The notes: generated by a model from the sequence alone, not told the origin. Positions 8,209 to 17,036 are shown, numbered from the stretch's first letter. The stretch: 64,000 bases of DNA from Koleobacter methoxysyntrophicus (GCF_017301615.1 NZ_CP059066.1:744001-808000); one strand, 5' to 3'. Made by a program: numbers and translations.

Positions 8209-8697
8209 TTAGATTTTCTTATCGTTTACATAAAAATCTTTAGTTTCAGCTTCTTTATAGAATTCCCCATCTTTACTGCTTACAATCACCTTTGCTACTG
8301 CCGGATTGTTAATATATCCGTAGAAAACGGCCCCAACTTCATAATTTTCTTCAACAGGAGGATTACAAAGCAAAGACCATGACCAGCTAATAGCATCTCC
8401 TTTTTCTACTTCACCGGGGGTTGCTACCTTAACTTCCCATTTGTCATCTATCCTGGCTATCCTCGCAATATTGATTAAACCCCTTTTGCTAAGATAGAAA
8501 ACTATCGTTTCGTTGTCATTAATCCCCCGTTTATAAAGAATTTTACATAATTGCCACGTGGATGAAGCATCTTTGAACTTGTCATTTATAGTTTTCTCAA
8601 CATTTAAATCTTCAATTGTCCCCGTTTTATTTATGCAGCCGTTCATCAAAAATGCTGTAAATATAATTAAACCTATAATAAATACCATTTTTTTCAT
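8209..8697 (-). CDS. Small lipoprotein of unknown function
   Basis: A 162-residue protein with a lysine-rich start, a hydrophobic segment and an MNGC lipobox near residue 21. The rest is mixed hydrophilic with no motif I recognise. AAGGAGAG lies just upstream of the ATG. It stands in a group of minus-strand envelope genes, next to the degraded IscB element. A surface-exposed or stress-related lipoprotein is all that can be said. Confidence 0.65.
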   Translation of the reverse strand: MKKMVFIIGLIIFTAFLMNGCINKTGTIEDLNVEKTINDKFKDASSTWQLCKILYKRGINDNETIVFYLSKRGLINIARIARIDDKWEVKVATPGEVEKGDAISWSWSLLCNPPVEENYEVGAVFYGYINNPAVAKVIVSSKDGEFYKEAETKDFYVNDKKI

Positions 8698-8763
8698 TTA
8701 GATCTCTCCTTGACATAAGGCAGCAAAACTAACGTTTCTCCTTGATCAGGTTATAAGATTTAT

Positions 8764-8985
8764 TTAAAAAGCCTGGGCTGCCTGTTTCATCAATCCCATC
8801 AATAGCACTAATGCTGCAATAGAGCAATAAACATAGGTATAAACAAGAGTGCCATTATCGAAGGAAAACCCACACTTAAAAATAAAAAGACCATCATGGC
8901 TATTGATACATAGCAGTTTCCGCGCTTTTGACGGTTTATACGGCATCAACAACCGGCCATGTTTGTTGATTGCATACACTAACAT
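8764..8985 (-). pseudogene. iscB: iscB stub (RRXRR N-terminus only), rest deleted
   Basis: The first 25 codons read MLVYAINKHGRLLMP then KPSKARKLL, the start of RRXRR-domain proteins of the IscB family (RNA-guided HNH/RuvC nucleases carried by IS200/605 elements). After KARKLL the match stops abruptly at about 8911 and the frame runs into unrelated hydrophobic sequence up to a stop at 8764. No RuvC, bridge helix or HNH domain remains, against 400-500 residues normally. The open frame should therefore be treated as a deletion remnant. The tail in another frame reads like part of a membrane protein, perhaps the other side of the deletion junction. Confidence 0.65.
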
Positions 8986-9233
8986 AAAGTGTACCTCTTT
9001 CCAGAGTTATTTGCCCTTCGCCAATGTTACCCGTGCTTGCACGTCCATATCACTGTTCCTACCCCCGGAACTATTTAGATTACGGACGATAGAGCTTCAG
9101 ACTAGGGCATCATCCGAAGGTATCATGACACAGGTAACGTAGCCCAATAGGAAGTTCGATGACCTCCCCTAGCTGAGGCTAGTCAACTCGAGGCTCTTAC
9201 AGGCCTCCGCCTCTATAGGCGGGAGTGGTTGAC
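8986..9233 (-). ncRNA. IscB omega RNA (HEARO-type)
   Basis: This 248-base stretch directly precedes the iscB start, where omega RNAs lie. Read on the minus strand it begins GTCAAC, which pairs with GTTGAC (9182-9187 on the top strand) around a CCGCC/GGCGG hairpin (9207-9222) and a GAGGCC..GAGCCTC hairpin. Further in it has a CTTCGGATGATGC segment, a CGTGC/GCACG hairpin and a CTCT-GGAA-AGAG hairpin shortly before the ATG. These features agree with my memory of the HEARO/omega RNA family; a covariance search was not run. The scaffold looks complete although its nuclease gene is not. The guide would be the bases immediately 5', from about 9250 to 9234. Confidence 0.7.
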
Positions 9234-9920
9234 CTTACTCAATTCGATTATAACAGGTCTTTCACCGTTACCGGGAGTTTTATATGTGAAGCTAATCTCG
9301 TCCCCCGGTTCTAGACCATATTTGTCAAAACCTTCTTTGATGCTGTCTCCTAATTGAAAAGCCCTTAGCGATATGCCTTCAGGGACACCGCTTACTTTGA
9401 CTTCAATAGAATTGCTGTCAATCTGCCCCATAAATCTTCCCGTATCTTTGCGAATATCGGATTCTTTTGGTTCAACATTTCCTTCAATCCCTCCAAAGAC
9501 CAGCTGTCTTCCGTCTTCAGCAATACGTACAAGAAGATGGGGATATGAAAAAGCCATAGTTACGATTTCATCTTTCCCGGGCGCATGCAGTTTGGCCTTA
9601 ACCTCGATTTCTTTTTCCCTGCCCAAAATTACTAAATTTTCAAGATAATATCCACCTGTCGGCTTTTCGCCCGCACTCAAAAGCAGGTAGCGCTCTTTAC
9701 CATCGGTAAAAGAATGGAGCCCCTCTACCTTATGATTTTCATCATACCATCCGGCAAATTCACCCTGATATAATTTTTCAAATTCTGCAGAGGGTATTTT
9801 GATAATCTCATATGTTATTTCACCCATTTCCAAATTCTTCCCTTTGTCGGTTCCGCACCCGAATAATATAACAGGTACTGCAAGCAACAAAACAAGAAGC
9901 TTCAATTTTCTGCTTAACAA
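9213..9920 (-). CDS. PrcB-like lipoprotein, 3' end altered by IscB element
   Basis: A lipoprotein (LFGC lipobox near residue 22) with LLSAGEKPTGGYYLEN near residue 80, the core motif of the PrcB C-terminal domain found in secreted or surface proteins. The likely start is TTG at 9920 with AAAGGAG eight bases upstream; GTG at 9929 touches the ribosome site. The last codons, reading VNHSRL then stop, are made of the 5' end of the omega RNA, so insertion of the element at about 9233 replaced the original C-terminus. The beta-rich body is otherwise intact. Confidence 0.75.
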   Translation of the reverse strand: MLSRKLKLLVLLLAVPVILFGCGTDKGKNLEMGEITYEIIKIPSAEFEKLYQGEFAGWYDENHKVEGLHSFTDGKERYLLLSAGEKPTGGYYLENLVILGREKEIEVKAKLHAPGKDEIVTMAFSYPHLLVRIAEDGRQLVFGGIEGNVEPKESDIRKDTGRFMGQIDSNSIEVKVSGVPEGISLRAFQLGDSIKEGFDKYGLEPGDEISFTYKTPGNGERPVIIELSKVNHSRL

Positions 9921-10009
9921 GATAACCACTCCTTTTGTCTATTATGTGTCTATTATGTTTTCTCTGTTACTGTAGACGAAAAAGGCTTCTTGTTTGTTCC
10001 AGGGTTTGA

Positions 10010-10675
10010 TTAAGCATTTAAATCCTTTTTCTTTCCCGTAACCTGGAAGATAACCCATTCCCCCAGGTTTGTTGCGTGGTCGGCAATCCTTTCTAATGCC
10101 CTTGCCGAGAACAGAAGCTGGGTAGCCTGTTTTATGGTCCTCGGGTCCTGCATCATTATGATTAGGAGTTCATTAAATATCTGCTTGTAAAGATGGTCAA
10201 TTTCATCATCATCGGCACATACCTGCCGGGCAAGCTCTGTATCTTCATGAACATAGGCATCAAGGGCATCCTTGACCATCTTCCTTGTTTTCTCCGACAT
10301 CCGCGGAATATCTATTAAGGGTTTAACATATTTCTCTCCCAGGAGCCTTATGGTAAATTTTGCAATATCCGTTGCATAATCGGACATCCTTTCAAGGTCA
10401 GTAACAATCTTTATCCCTGTAAATATTATTCTCAAATCCTTCGCAATAGGCTGCTGCCTGGCGATAAGTTTGATACACTTATCCTCAATGCTTGTTTCAA
10501 GATTATCCACTATATCATCATCTTTTATAACCTTTTCGGCAAGCTCTTTATCCTTGTTTTTCAGGGACTCAACGGCATTGAAAATCTGCTGTTCAACGAT
10601 ACTGCCCATTTTTAAAACGTCCTGATAAAGCTCATCCAGTTCCCTCTGAAAGCCGGAACGCATAGTTGATGTCAT
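10010..10675 (-). CDS. phoU: Phosphate signalling regulator PhoU
   Basis: About 221 residues, all helical, with the two PhoU repeats: the first contains DDIVDNLE and DLRIIFTGIK..DLERMSDYATDIAK, the second ADDDEIDHLYKQIF and ALERIADHATNLGEW. The paired ERxxDxA runs bind metal in known structures. PhoU links the Pst transporter to the PhoR kinase and represses the Pho response when phosphate is ample. It is the last gene of pstS-C-A-B-phoU, all on the minus strand. Confidence 0.95.
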   Translation of the reverse strand: MTSTMRSGFQRELDELYQDVLKMGSIVEQQIFNAVESLKNKDKELAEKVIKDDDIVDNLETSIEDKCIKLIARQQPIAKDLRIIFTGIKIVTDLERMSDYATDIAKFTIRLLGEKYVKPLIDIPRMSEKTRKMVKDALDAYVHEDTELARQVCADDDEIDHLYKQIFNELLIIMMQDPRTIKQATQLLFSARALERIADHATNLGEWVIFQVTGKKKDLNA

Positions 10676-10696
10676 TTTCGAACTCCCCCTCTTTTT

Positions 10697-11452
10697 TTAA
10701 CCGAATCTCCCGGTTATATAATCTTCAGTCCTCCGGTCCCTTGGATTGTAAAACATCTCTTCTGTAAGGCCCACTTCTACCACTTCCCCGTTGAGGAAGA
10801 ATGCTGTATAATCAGAAATCCTGCCTGCCTGCTGCATATTATGGGTTACAATTACTATAGTATATTCCTTCTTCAACTCCACCATGAGTTCCTCTATCTT
10901 CAAAGTTGAAATAGGATCAAGGGCAGAACAGGGTTCATCCAAAAGGATAACCTCCGGTTCGACTGCTAAGACCCTGGCTATGCAGAGCCTTTGCTGCTGC
11001 CCGCCGGAAAGACCCAGGGCTGAATTTTTCAGTCTATCCTTAACTTCCTCCCACAGAGCAGCATCTTTTAAACTCCGTTCAACTATATCATCCAGAATCC
11101 TTCTGTTTTTTATTCCGTGAACTCTGGGCCCGTAAGCAATATTATCATATATAGACATGGGGAAGGGGTTCGGTTTCTGAAATACCATTCCCACCCTTTT
11201 TCTTAAATTCACCACATCTATACCATTGCTGTATATGTCCCTTCCATCCAGCAGGACCTTACCTTTAATATTCACACCTTCTATTAAATCATTCATTCTA
11301 TTAAGAGACCTCAAAAACGTCGATTTTCCGCAGCCCGAAGGCCCGATTAGAGCAGTTATCCTATGTTCCTTGATATCCAGGTTTATATCCTTTAATGCCT
11401 GTATGCTGCCGTAAAACAGGTTTAATTTTTCTACCTTCATCTTGTCTTTCAC
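10697..11452 (-). CDS. pstB: Phosphate ABC transporter ATP-binding protein PstB
   Basis: About 251 residues with Walker [10 protein letters not shown], the LSGGQQQR signature, Walker [14 protein letters not shown] and an H-loop VTHNMQQA. The segments RMNDLI and [13 protein letters not shown] are characteristic of PstB. It powers high-affinity phosphate uptake through PstCA. GTG at 11452 has a G-rich site 7 bases upstream; the ATG 12 bases inside is an alternative. Confidence 0.96.
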   Translation of the reverse strand: MKDKMKVEKLNLFYGSIQALKDINLDIKEHRITALIGPSGCGKSTFLRSLNRMNDLIEGVNIKGKVLLDGRDIYSNGIDVVNLRKRVGMVFQKPNPFPMSIYDNIAYGPRVHGIKNRRILDDIVERSLKDAALWEEVKDRLKNSALGLSGGQQQRLCIARVLAVEPEVILLDEPCSALDPISTLKIEELMVELKKEYTIVIVTHNMQQAGRISDYTAFFLNGEVVEVGLTEEMFYNPRDRRTEDYITGRFG

Positions 11453-11469
11453 CCAATTACCCCCCCTTT

Positions 11470-12285
11470 TCAGATACCTCTGGAAAACACCTTTTTAATA
11501 ACAAAGGTTGAGAAGAGATTTATCATGAGAACCAAGACAACTAATACGGTCGCCGTTGCATAAGCCTTTTCAAGGGAAATCCCCTCCGCTGCCAGCACAT
11601 AAAGGTGAACGGACATGGTCCTGGCAGGGTCCATTATAGATGTGGGCATCCTCAAGGAGCTGCCGGCAGTTAAGAATACTGCTGCCGTTTCACCCACCGC
11701 TCTGCCTATGCTAAGAATTATCCCCGTAACAATTCCCGAAATAGCTGAAGGGAGTACCACCCTGACTGTTGTCTGCCACCGGGTCGCCCCGAGGGAAAGA
11801 CTACCTTCTCTGTATGAATCGGGAACGGCTCTAATCGCTTCTTCCGAGGTTCTCACTATAGTCGGCAGTATCATAAAGGCAAGAGTCAGCCCCCCTGAAA
11901 GCAGCGACCAGCTGAAGCCCATATATATAACAAAAAACACGTATCCGAAGAGGCCGAATATTATGGAGGGAATCCCTGCCAGTGTTTCCGTAGAAAAACG
12001 AATAAAATTCAATATTCTTCCCTTTCGAGCATATTCCGTCAGATACACAGCGGCACCGATCCCGATAGGTGAAGCAATCAATATGGAAATAGCGGTCAGA
12101 TATACAGTTCCCACTATTGCAGGGGAGATCCCCCCTTCCCGCCCCATACTCCTTGGATACTCCAGCAGGAACTCTAGGTTTACAGCATGCAGCCCCTTCC
12201 CTATGATATGCCCTAATATGGCTATTAATATAAATATGGTGAAAAGGGCAGAAGCCCATAGAAATATCCTTATCAACCGTTCCAA
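11470..12285 (-). CDS. pstA: Phosphate ABC transporter permease PstA
   Basis: A 271-residue inner-membrane protein with six predicted helices and the permease loop [24 protein letters not shown], which docks with the ATPase. It begins at a TTG three bases after the pstC stop, with AGGTGA close upstream, so translation is probably coupled. Together with PstC it forms the phosphate channel. Confidence 0.95.
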   Translation of the reverse strand: MERLIRIFLWASALFTIFILIAILGHIIGKGLHAVNLEFLLEYPRSMGREGGISPAIVGTVYLTAISILIASPIGIGAAVYLTEYARKGRILNFIRFSTETLAGIPSIIFGLFGYVFFVIYMGFSWSLLSGGLTLAFMILPTIVRTSEEAIRAVPDSYREGSLSLGATRWQTTVRVVLPSAISGIVTGIILSIGRAVGETAAVFLTAGSSLRMPTSIMDPARTMSVHLYVLAAEGISLEKAYATATVLVVLVLMINLFSTFVIKKVFSRGI

Positions 12286-12287
12286 AA

Positions 12288-13151
12288 CTATTCACCTGCC
12301 CTTTTAGGTCTTAAGTTTACCATGAAATTCAGCACCATAATCATTATAAACAGAATAATCCCTGTTACAAACAGAGCCCGCTGGTGGTCCCCTACGGCAT
12401 AACCCATTTCTATAGCAATATTGCCGGTAAGGGTTCTTACCGGGTCAAAAATGGATTTAGGGAATGCAGCAACATTCCCTGCCACCATAATAACCGCCAT
12501 CGTTTCTCCTAAAGCTCTGCCCATGCCGAGAATTACAGAAGTTATAATCCCCGAGCGGGCAGCAGGAATAATAACAAACCGGACGGTATACCAGTGGGTT
12601 GCACCTAAAGCCAGGGACCCTTCCTTATATTCTTTAGGAACTGAACGAATGGCATCTTCGGAGATATTTATTATTGTGGGCAGTATCATTATAGCAAGTA
12701 TTATTGAAGCAGCAGTAATGCTAAATCCAGGCGGTCCGAAGTATCTCCTGAGCAGGGGCACGAGGACTATTAAACCGTAAAAACCGTATATAACCGAGGG
12801 TATTCCCGCCAGCAGGTGTATGCATGGTCTGAAAATCTCTGCTGCTTTTTTAGGGGCTATTTCTGCCAGAAATACAGCTGTAAAAAGACCTAAAGGGACC
12901 CCTAAAATCAGGGAACCCAGGGTTACATAGATCGAACCAGCGATCATGGGCAACAGCCCAAAACTGCCATCCAGCGGGTGCCATATGTGCCCGCCCACAA
13001 AGTGTAAGATACCCGTTTTCTTAATAAGAGGGAATCCCTCTTTTAAAATAAAATAAGTTATGAGGATAATCACAGCTATAGCAATTGAAGCACAGCAAAA
13101 AAGAAGCCATTTGATATATTCTTCTTTAAATTTAAACCTTTGCCTTATCAC
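12288..13151 (-). CDS. pstC: Phosphate ABC transporter permease PstC
   Basis: A 287-residue membrane protein with the loop EDAIRSVPKEYKEGSLALGA and the GMGRALGETMAV helix typical of PstC. GTG start at 13151 follows a run of seven G. It lies 53 bases after pstS and before pstA. Confidence 0.95.
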   Translation of the reverse strand: MIRQRFKFKEEYIKWLLFCCASIAIAVIILITYFILKEGFPLIKKTGILHFVGGHIWHPLDGSFGLLPMIAGSIYVTLGSLILGVPLGLFTAVFLAEIAPKKAAEIFRPCIHLLAGIPSVIYGFYGLIVLVPLLRRYFGPPGFSITAASIILAIMILPTIINISEDAIRSVPKEYKEGSLALGATHWYTVRFVIIPAARSGIITSVILGMGRALGETMAVIMVAGNVAAFPKSIFDPVRTLTGNIAIEMGYAVGDHQRALFVTGIILFIMIMVLNFMVNLRPKRAGE

Positions 13152-13204
13152 TGAAAAATTCCCCCCCTCAGGGCAATGGGCGGCCTTAAACCGGCCGCCT
13201 TTCT

Positions 13205-14038
13205 CTACTTAACCCTTATCAGCCCTTCCGATTCCATTATTTTTTGTCCTTCTTCACTGAGGACAAAATCGATAAAGGCTTTAACTAATCCCTGTGGCTC
13301 TTCTTTTGTTACATAATTGAAGGGTCTTGCAACTTTATATGTGCCTTTCTTTATGTTTTCTGCGGTAGCTTCTATACCATCTACCTTAACGGCCTTTACC
13401 TCACTGCTTAGACTCGCAAGAGAAATATAACCTATGGCATTTTTATCACCTGCTACCGTTGCCTTTACTGCTCCCGTTGACGGCTGCACTATAGCAGTTT
13501 CAACATAGGGCACTTCACCCATTACGATCTCCGTAAATGCCCCTCTCGTTCCCGAGCCTTCTTCCCTGTTAACCGGAACTATGGGTTCGTCGTTTCCTCC
13601 TACATGCTTCCAGTTCGTTATTTTACCTGCAAAGATATCTTGGATCTGCTGAAGGGTGAGGTCTGAAACGGGGTTTTCGGGATGAACAACAATCGCTATA
13701 CCGTCGAGCGCTATTGTGAAGCAGTGTAAGCTCTTTTCACTCTCTTTCAGTTTTCTGGAAGCAGCACCTATGTCGGCTGCACCGGTCATAGCCGCTTTTG
13801 TACCTGCACTGGAGCCGCCGCCCTGAACATTTACTGTTACTTTAGGATGTTTTTCCTGAAAGGCTTCTGCCAACACCTCTGAGATGGGTTGTACAGATGT
13901 AGAACCGGCAGTAGTTATAGTTCCGCTGAGTTCTTCGGATTTTGTTTCTTGAGGCTTCCCTTCTTCCTTACCTCCACAAGCTGCAGCTGATACCAGCAAT
14001 GCTGTAATAAGCACTAATAACAAAACCTTTTTAAACAT
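13205..14038 (-). CDS. pstS: Phosphate-binding lipoprotein PstS
   Basis: A signal peptide with an SAAACGG lipobox, then TTAGSTSVQPISEVLAEAF and NVQGGGSSAGTKAAMTGAADIG, the phosphate-contacting loops of PstS. GSGTRGAF supplies the second phosphate-binding loop. ATG 14038 follows GGGAGGG. It is first in the pst operon, directly behind four PhoP half-sites, and should be strongly induced by phosphate starvation. Confidence 0.95.
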   Translation of the reverse strand: MFKKVLLLVLITALLVSAAACGGKEEGKPQETKSEELSGTITTAGSTSVQPISEVLAEAFQEKHPKVTVNVQGGGSSAGTKAAMTGAADIGAASRKLKESEKSLHCFTIALDGIAIVVHPENPVSDLTLQQIQDIFAGKITNWKHVGGNDEPIVPVNREEGSGTRGAFTEIVMGEVPYVETAIVQPSTGAVKATVAGDKNAIGYISLASLSSEVKAVKVDGIEATAENIKKGTYKVARPFNYVTKEEPQGLVKAFIDFVLSEEGQKIMESEGLIRVK

Positions 14039-14093
14039 CAAATTCCCTCCCTTAATTTTCGTCGATTTCCTACAATCATTCTACAGCTTTATT

Positions 14094-14131
14094 ATTAAAC
14101 CCCTATTAACGGTATGTTAATTCTACGTTAA
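14094..14131 (-). promoter_or_regulatory. Pho box: four TTAAC/TTAAT repeats at 11-bp period
   Basis: On the minus strand TTAAC, TTAAC, TTAAT and TTAAT end at 14127, 14116, 14105 and 14094, an exact 11-bp spacing. This is the arrangement bound by PhoP dimers in Bacillus, and it sits upstream of pstS. A TAGAAT -10-like hexamer follows downstream. Confidence 0.8.
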
Positions 14132-14158
14132 CAAAAAAACGACCAATTGAAGGTCGTT
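14130..14158 (-). terminator. Terminator between phoPR and pstS
   Basis: On the minus strand AACGACC and GGTCGTT form a 7-bp stem, followed by a run of T. It would stop transcripts coming from phoR before the pst promoter and abuts the Pho box. Confidence 0.65.
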
Positions 14159-14201
14159 AGATTGCTTGTGCGTTTATCCACCGCTTCTTCAGTCCAAATA
14201 T

Positions 14202-14340
14202 GCCAGTTCTATATGGCAGTAATGCTGGCAGCAATCCTGGTTTCGGGGGGAGGTAGATGACGTAGCCTTTGCCCATTTCGGCACCGTCGGGTATGTTTTA
14301 TCAGGGCTCATCGGAAAATGGTTCGGTCAGGTTGTTTCAT
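14202..14340 (+). pseudogene. Remnant of a rhomboid protease C-terminus
   Basis: The plus strand between phoR and pstS reads WQQSWFRGEVDDVAFAHFG then TVGYVLSGLIGKWFGQ without a start codon. AFAHFG resembles the catalytic-histidine helix (AxxAHxGGF) of rhomboid intramembrane proteases. A nearby upstream piece in another frame, PVLYMAVMLA, looks like the preceding helix, so at least one frameshift is present. Only about 45 codons survive, so it is non-functional. Identity is moderately uncertain. Confidence 0.45.
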
Positions 14341-16088
14341 TTTTTGAATTTAACCGTAAAAGTACTCCCTTTCCCAACCTGGCTTTTAACGGAAACCTCC
14401 CCATCCATAGCTTTTACCGCATGTTTAACAATGGCAAGGCCCAGGCCCGTTCCTCCCATCACCCTGGATCTGGCCTTGTCCACCCTGTAAAATCTCTCAA
14501 AGAGCCTGGGGATATCCTCTTCGGGGATCCCTATTCCGGTATCTTCCACTTCAACAATTATATAATCCCCTGCTTCTTTGGCTGAAACCCGGATTTTACC
14601 GCTGTCAGGGGTATATTTTACTGCATTGTCCACCAGGTTAATCATCACCTGTTCAGCCCACAGCCTATCGCCTATTAACGGCGGAAGTTCATCCTGGATG
14701 TTAATATCCAGTGAAAGGTTTTTCGCTGTCAATCTATTTTTGAAAATTATCGACAGGCGTTCGATGATTTCCTTTAAATCTACCTTTTCCTTCTTAAAGT
14801 TCTCCTGGCTGTTTTCGATTTCGGAGAGGTTTAACAGATCTTCGATCATATTGCTCAGCCTCGTTGCTTCAAAATCGATAATCTCCAGAAACCTCCTGCT
14901 GACCTTTTCATCATTTTTTGCTCCTGAAAGAAGGGTCTCCACAAAACCCTTTATAGATGTCAGAGGGGTCTTTAATTCATGGGATACATTTGCCACAAAA
15001 TCCCTCCTGACCCTTTCAAGCCTTCTAATCTCCGTTATATCACGCATAACCGCAACGGCGCCCATCATTTTATCCCCATCTTTAAGAGGGGTTATATGAA
15101 CCCTGAGAATCCTCTCTTTAGGTGACAGTATCCTTAATTCCTTAAAAGAGACCTCACCGCTTTTCAAGACTTCCTGCAGAAACTCGTAAAGCTCATAGTT
15201 CCTTATTATCTCAAGGAAATGCCTGCCCATAATATTATCTTTTTCTACTCTAAACATGGCTTCCGCCGATGGGTTTGTCAGTATTATCCTGCCATCGATG
15301 CTTACGGCTATTACCCCGTCAACCATGCTGGTAAGAATTGCTTCGATCTCCTTTTTCTTGTCAGTAAGTTCTTGAAGGGTATTATTGAGCCTCTCCGCCA
15401 TATAGTTAAATGCTTCCGACAGTTCTTTCAGCTCGTCCTTTGTCTTTATTTTAATACGGCGGGAATAGTTTCCCATAGCAATATCCTTTACCGCTATGGT
15501 CATTTCTCTGATGGGTCTTATTATTTCCTTTGAAAACTTAATACCTATAAAGAAGGTGGTCAAAGTTCCTAATAATATCGCCAGGAAAACTACGGTCCAG
15601 ATACCCTTTATTATTCTCTTTATTTCCCCAAGTGGTAATGATAACCTAACCACCGCTTCTATCCCGCTGTCTCTGTAAAGGGGCAGGGCTATATACATCA
15701 TATTTGTGTTAATGGATTTACTGTAACGGGTGCTTTTACCTATCCGGCCTTGAAGGGCTTCAACTATTTCAGGGCGATTCTTATGGTTGTCCATTGTTTC
15801 CGCGTCCTTTGCCGAATCACTCAGCACTATCCCGGTTTTGTCTATTATCGTTACTCTGGCCCCCGAATCAACGGCTAATCGGGAGGTAACTTCTTCAAGG
15901 TATCTTCTGCCAAATCTATCTTCTCCTATTTGTTGTATTAAATCCCTGGCCATTCGGGCATTGGAAATAAGTTTGTCTTCCACATTTTTGACATAATAGT
16001 TCTCGATGGCTTTTATTGAAAATATGCCCGTTATGCTTACACCTATAAGGGTAATGATAATATAGGTTATAATAAGCTTTTTCTGCAT
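14337..16088 (-). CDS. phoR: Phosphate sensor histidine kinase PhoR
   Basis: About 583 residues: two membrane helices (about 5-25 and 165-190) enclose an extracellular sensor region, then a HAMP domain, a PAS domain (about 250-350), HisKA with VSHELKTPLTSIKGFVETL (the phospho-acceptor His), and HATPase with N-box LVDNAVKYT and GIGIPEEDIPRLFERFYRVDKAR. It is the partner of the response regulator upstream. The Pho box at pstS and the adjacent pst genes identify phosphate as the signal. Confidence 0.93.
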   Translation of the reverse strand: MQKKLIITYIIITLIGVSITGIFSIKAIENYYVKNVEDKLISNARMARDLIQQIGEDRFGRRYLEEVTSRLAVDSGARVTIIDKTGIVLSDSAKDAETMDNHKNRPEIVEALQGRIGKSTRYSKSINTNMMYIALPLYRDSGIEAVVRLSLPLGEIKRIIKGIWTVVFLAILLGTLTTFFIGIKFSKEIIRPIREMTIAVKDIAMGNYSRRIKIKTKDELKELSEAFNYMAERLNNTLQELTDKKKEIEAILTSMVDGVIAVSIDGRIILTNPSAEAMFRVEKDNIMGRHFLEIIRNYELYEFLQEVLKSGEVSFKELRILSPKERILRVHITPLKDGDKMMGAVAVMRDITEIRRLERVRRDFVANVSHELKTPLTSIKGFVETLLSGAKNDEKVSRRFLEIIDFEATRLSNMIEDLLNLSEIENSQENFKKEKVDLKEIIERLSIIFKNRLTAKNLSLDINIQDELPPLIGDRLWAEQVMINLVDNAVKYTPDSGKIRVSAKEAGDYIIVEVEDTGIGIPEEDIPRLFERFYRVDKARSRVMGGTGLGLAIVKHAVKAMDGEVSVKSQVGKGSTFTVKFKK

Positions 16089-16125
16089 CTTCTCACCCTA
16101 ATCCCTGAATTCCCGGGAATTTTCA

Positions 16126-16270
16126 GGATAACTGCTACCAACCGCTCAACTTCGGCAGCTTCGCTGCCTCGTTTCGCGGGGTAGCAGTTTTCCCCGTCCA
16201 TATCGGGATAACTGCTACCAACCGCTCAACTTCGGCAGCTTCGCTGCCTCGTTTCGCGGGGTAGCAGTTT
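16126..16270. repeat. Two identical 65-bp palindromic REP-like units, 80-bp period
   Basis: The 65 bases at 16126-16190 recur exactly at 16206-16270, with a 15-base spacer. Each unit is bounded by AACTGCTACC and GGGTAGCAGTT and contains the hairpin GGCAGC-TTC-GCTGCC. The first copy lies between phoR and phoP; the second lies inside the phoP reading frame and supplies its stop codon. No other copy was noticed in the window. Confidence 0.9.
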
Positions 16271-16960
16271 ATACCCTACACCCCGGATGGTTTCTATATA
16301 GTGGGGTAAATCTTCGTCCCCTATTTTCTGCCTTATATGCCTGATATGGACATCTACCGTCCTTGTGTCACCGGCATATTCATATCCCCAGATTTTTTCT
16401 AACAGATAATCTCTGGAAAATACCTTGCCTTTGTTAATAGCTAAAAACTTCAATAATTCGAACTCTTTAGGGGTAAAGTCAATTTTCTTACCCTTTATAT
16501 ATACCTCGAATTTCTGGGAATCGATTTTTATATCTCCGATCTCTATAATTTCCTCCGGTTCGACCTCTTCCCGCCCTGTGTTTTCGTTAACCCTTCTAAG
16601 CACTGCCTTTACCCTCGCTATAAGTTCCCTCGGGCTGAAGGGTTTTGTAACATAATCATCAGCCCCCATTTCAAGGCCTATCACTTTATCGACCTCTTCT
16701 CCTTTAGCCGTCAACATTATTACCGGTATTTTTCTGGTAGCCTTTTCCTCACGCAGGCAGCGGATTACCTCATAGCCGTCCCTCTCAGGAAGCATAAGGT
16801 CCAAAATCAACAAATCGGGGATTTCCCTCTTTGCAATTTTCAATGCTTCCTCTCCATTAAATGCCTCAATGACCTGAAAACCACCAGCTGCAAGGTTGTA
16901 CTTTATTAGCTCCACTATATGATGTTCATCATCGACAACCAGGATTTTCCTTTTGTTCAT
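16226..16960 (-). CDS. phoP: Response regulator PhoP (OmpR family)
   Basis: A receiver domain with VVDDEHH, LLILDLMLPERDG (phospho-accepting Asp) and MLTAKGEE and VTKPFSPREL, followed by an OmpR/PhoB-type winged helix (FTPKEFELLKFLAINKGKV, VDVHIRHIRQKIG, YIETIRGVGYKL). Normally such proteins end just after GVGYK; here about 12 extra residues, LPRETRQRSCRS, come from the palindromic repeat. ATG 16960 has GGGGGT seven bases upstream. It activates pst and other phosphate-starvation genes. Confidence 0.94.
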   Translation of the reverse strand: MNKRKILVVDDEHHIVELIKYNLAAGGFQVIEAFNGEEALKIAKREIPDLLILDLMLPERDGYEVIRCLREEKATRKIPVIMLTAKGEEVDKVIGLEMGADDYVTKPFSPRELIARVKAVLRRVNENTGREEVEPEEIIEIGDIKIDSQKFEVYIKGKKIDFTPKEFELLKFLAINKGKVFSRDYLLEKIWGYEYAGDTRTVDVHIRHIRQKIGDEDLPHYIETIRGVGYKLLPRETRQRSCRS

Positions 16961-17036
16961 CGTAGAGACCCCCATTTATTTAAAAAAATCGTTTTATATA
17001 ACCAGAGGCGGTAAAGCGGTAAAAAGGTGCCGTACG

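Noticed and set aside
14269-14490. Plus-strand frame overlapping phoR's end
   Set aside because: It reads against the well-conserved phoR C-terminus and has no homology I recognise; only the rhomboid-like frame nearby is of interest.
16126-16270. Two identical repeats as a minimal CRISPR array
   Set aside because: Units are 65 bp with a 15-base spacer, strongly palindromic, only two copies, no cas genes in the window. A REP-like duplication fits better.
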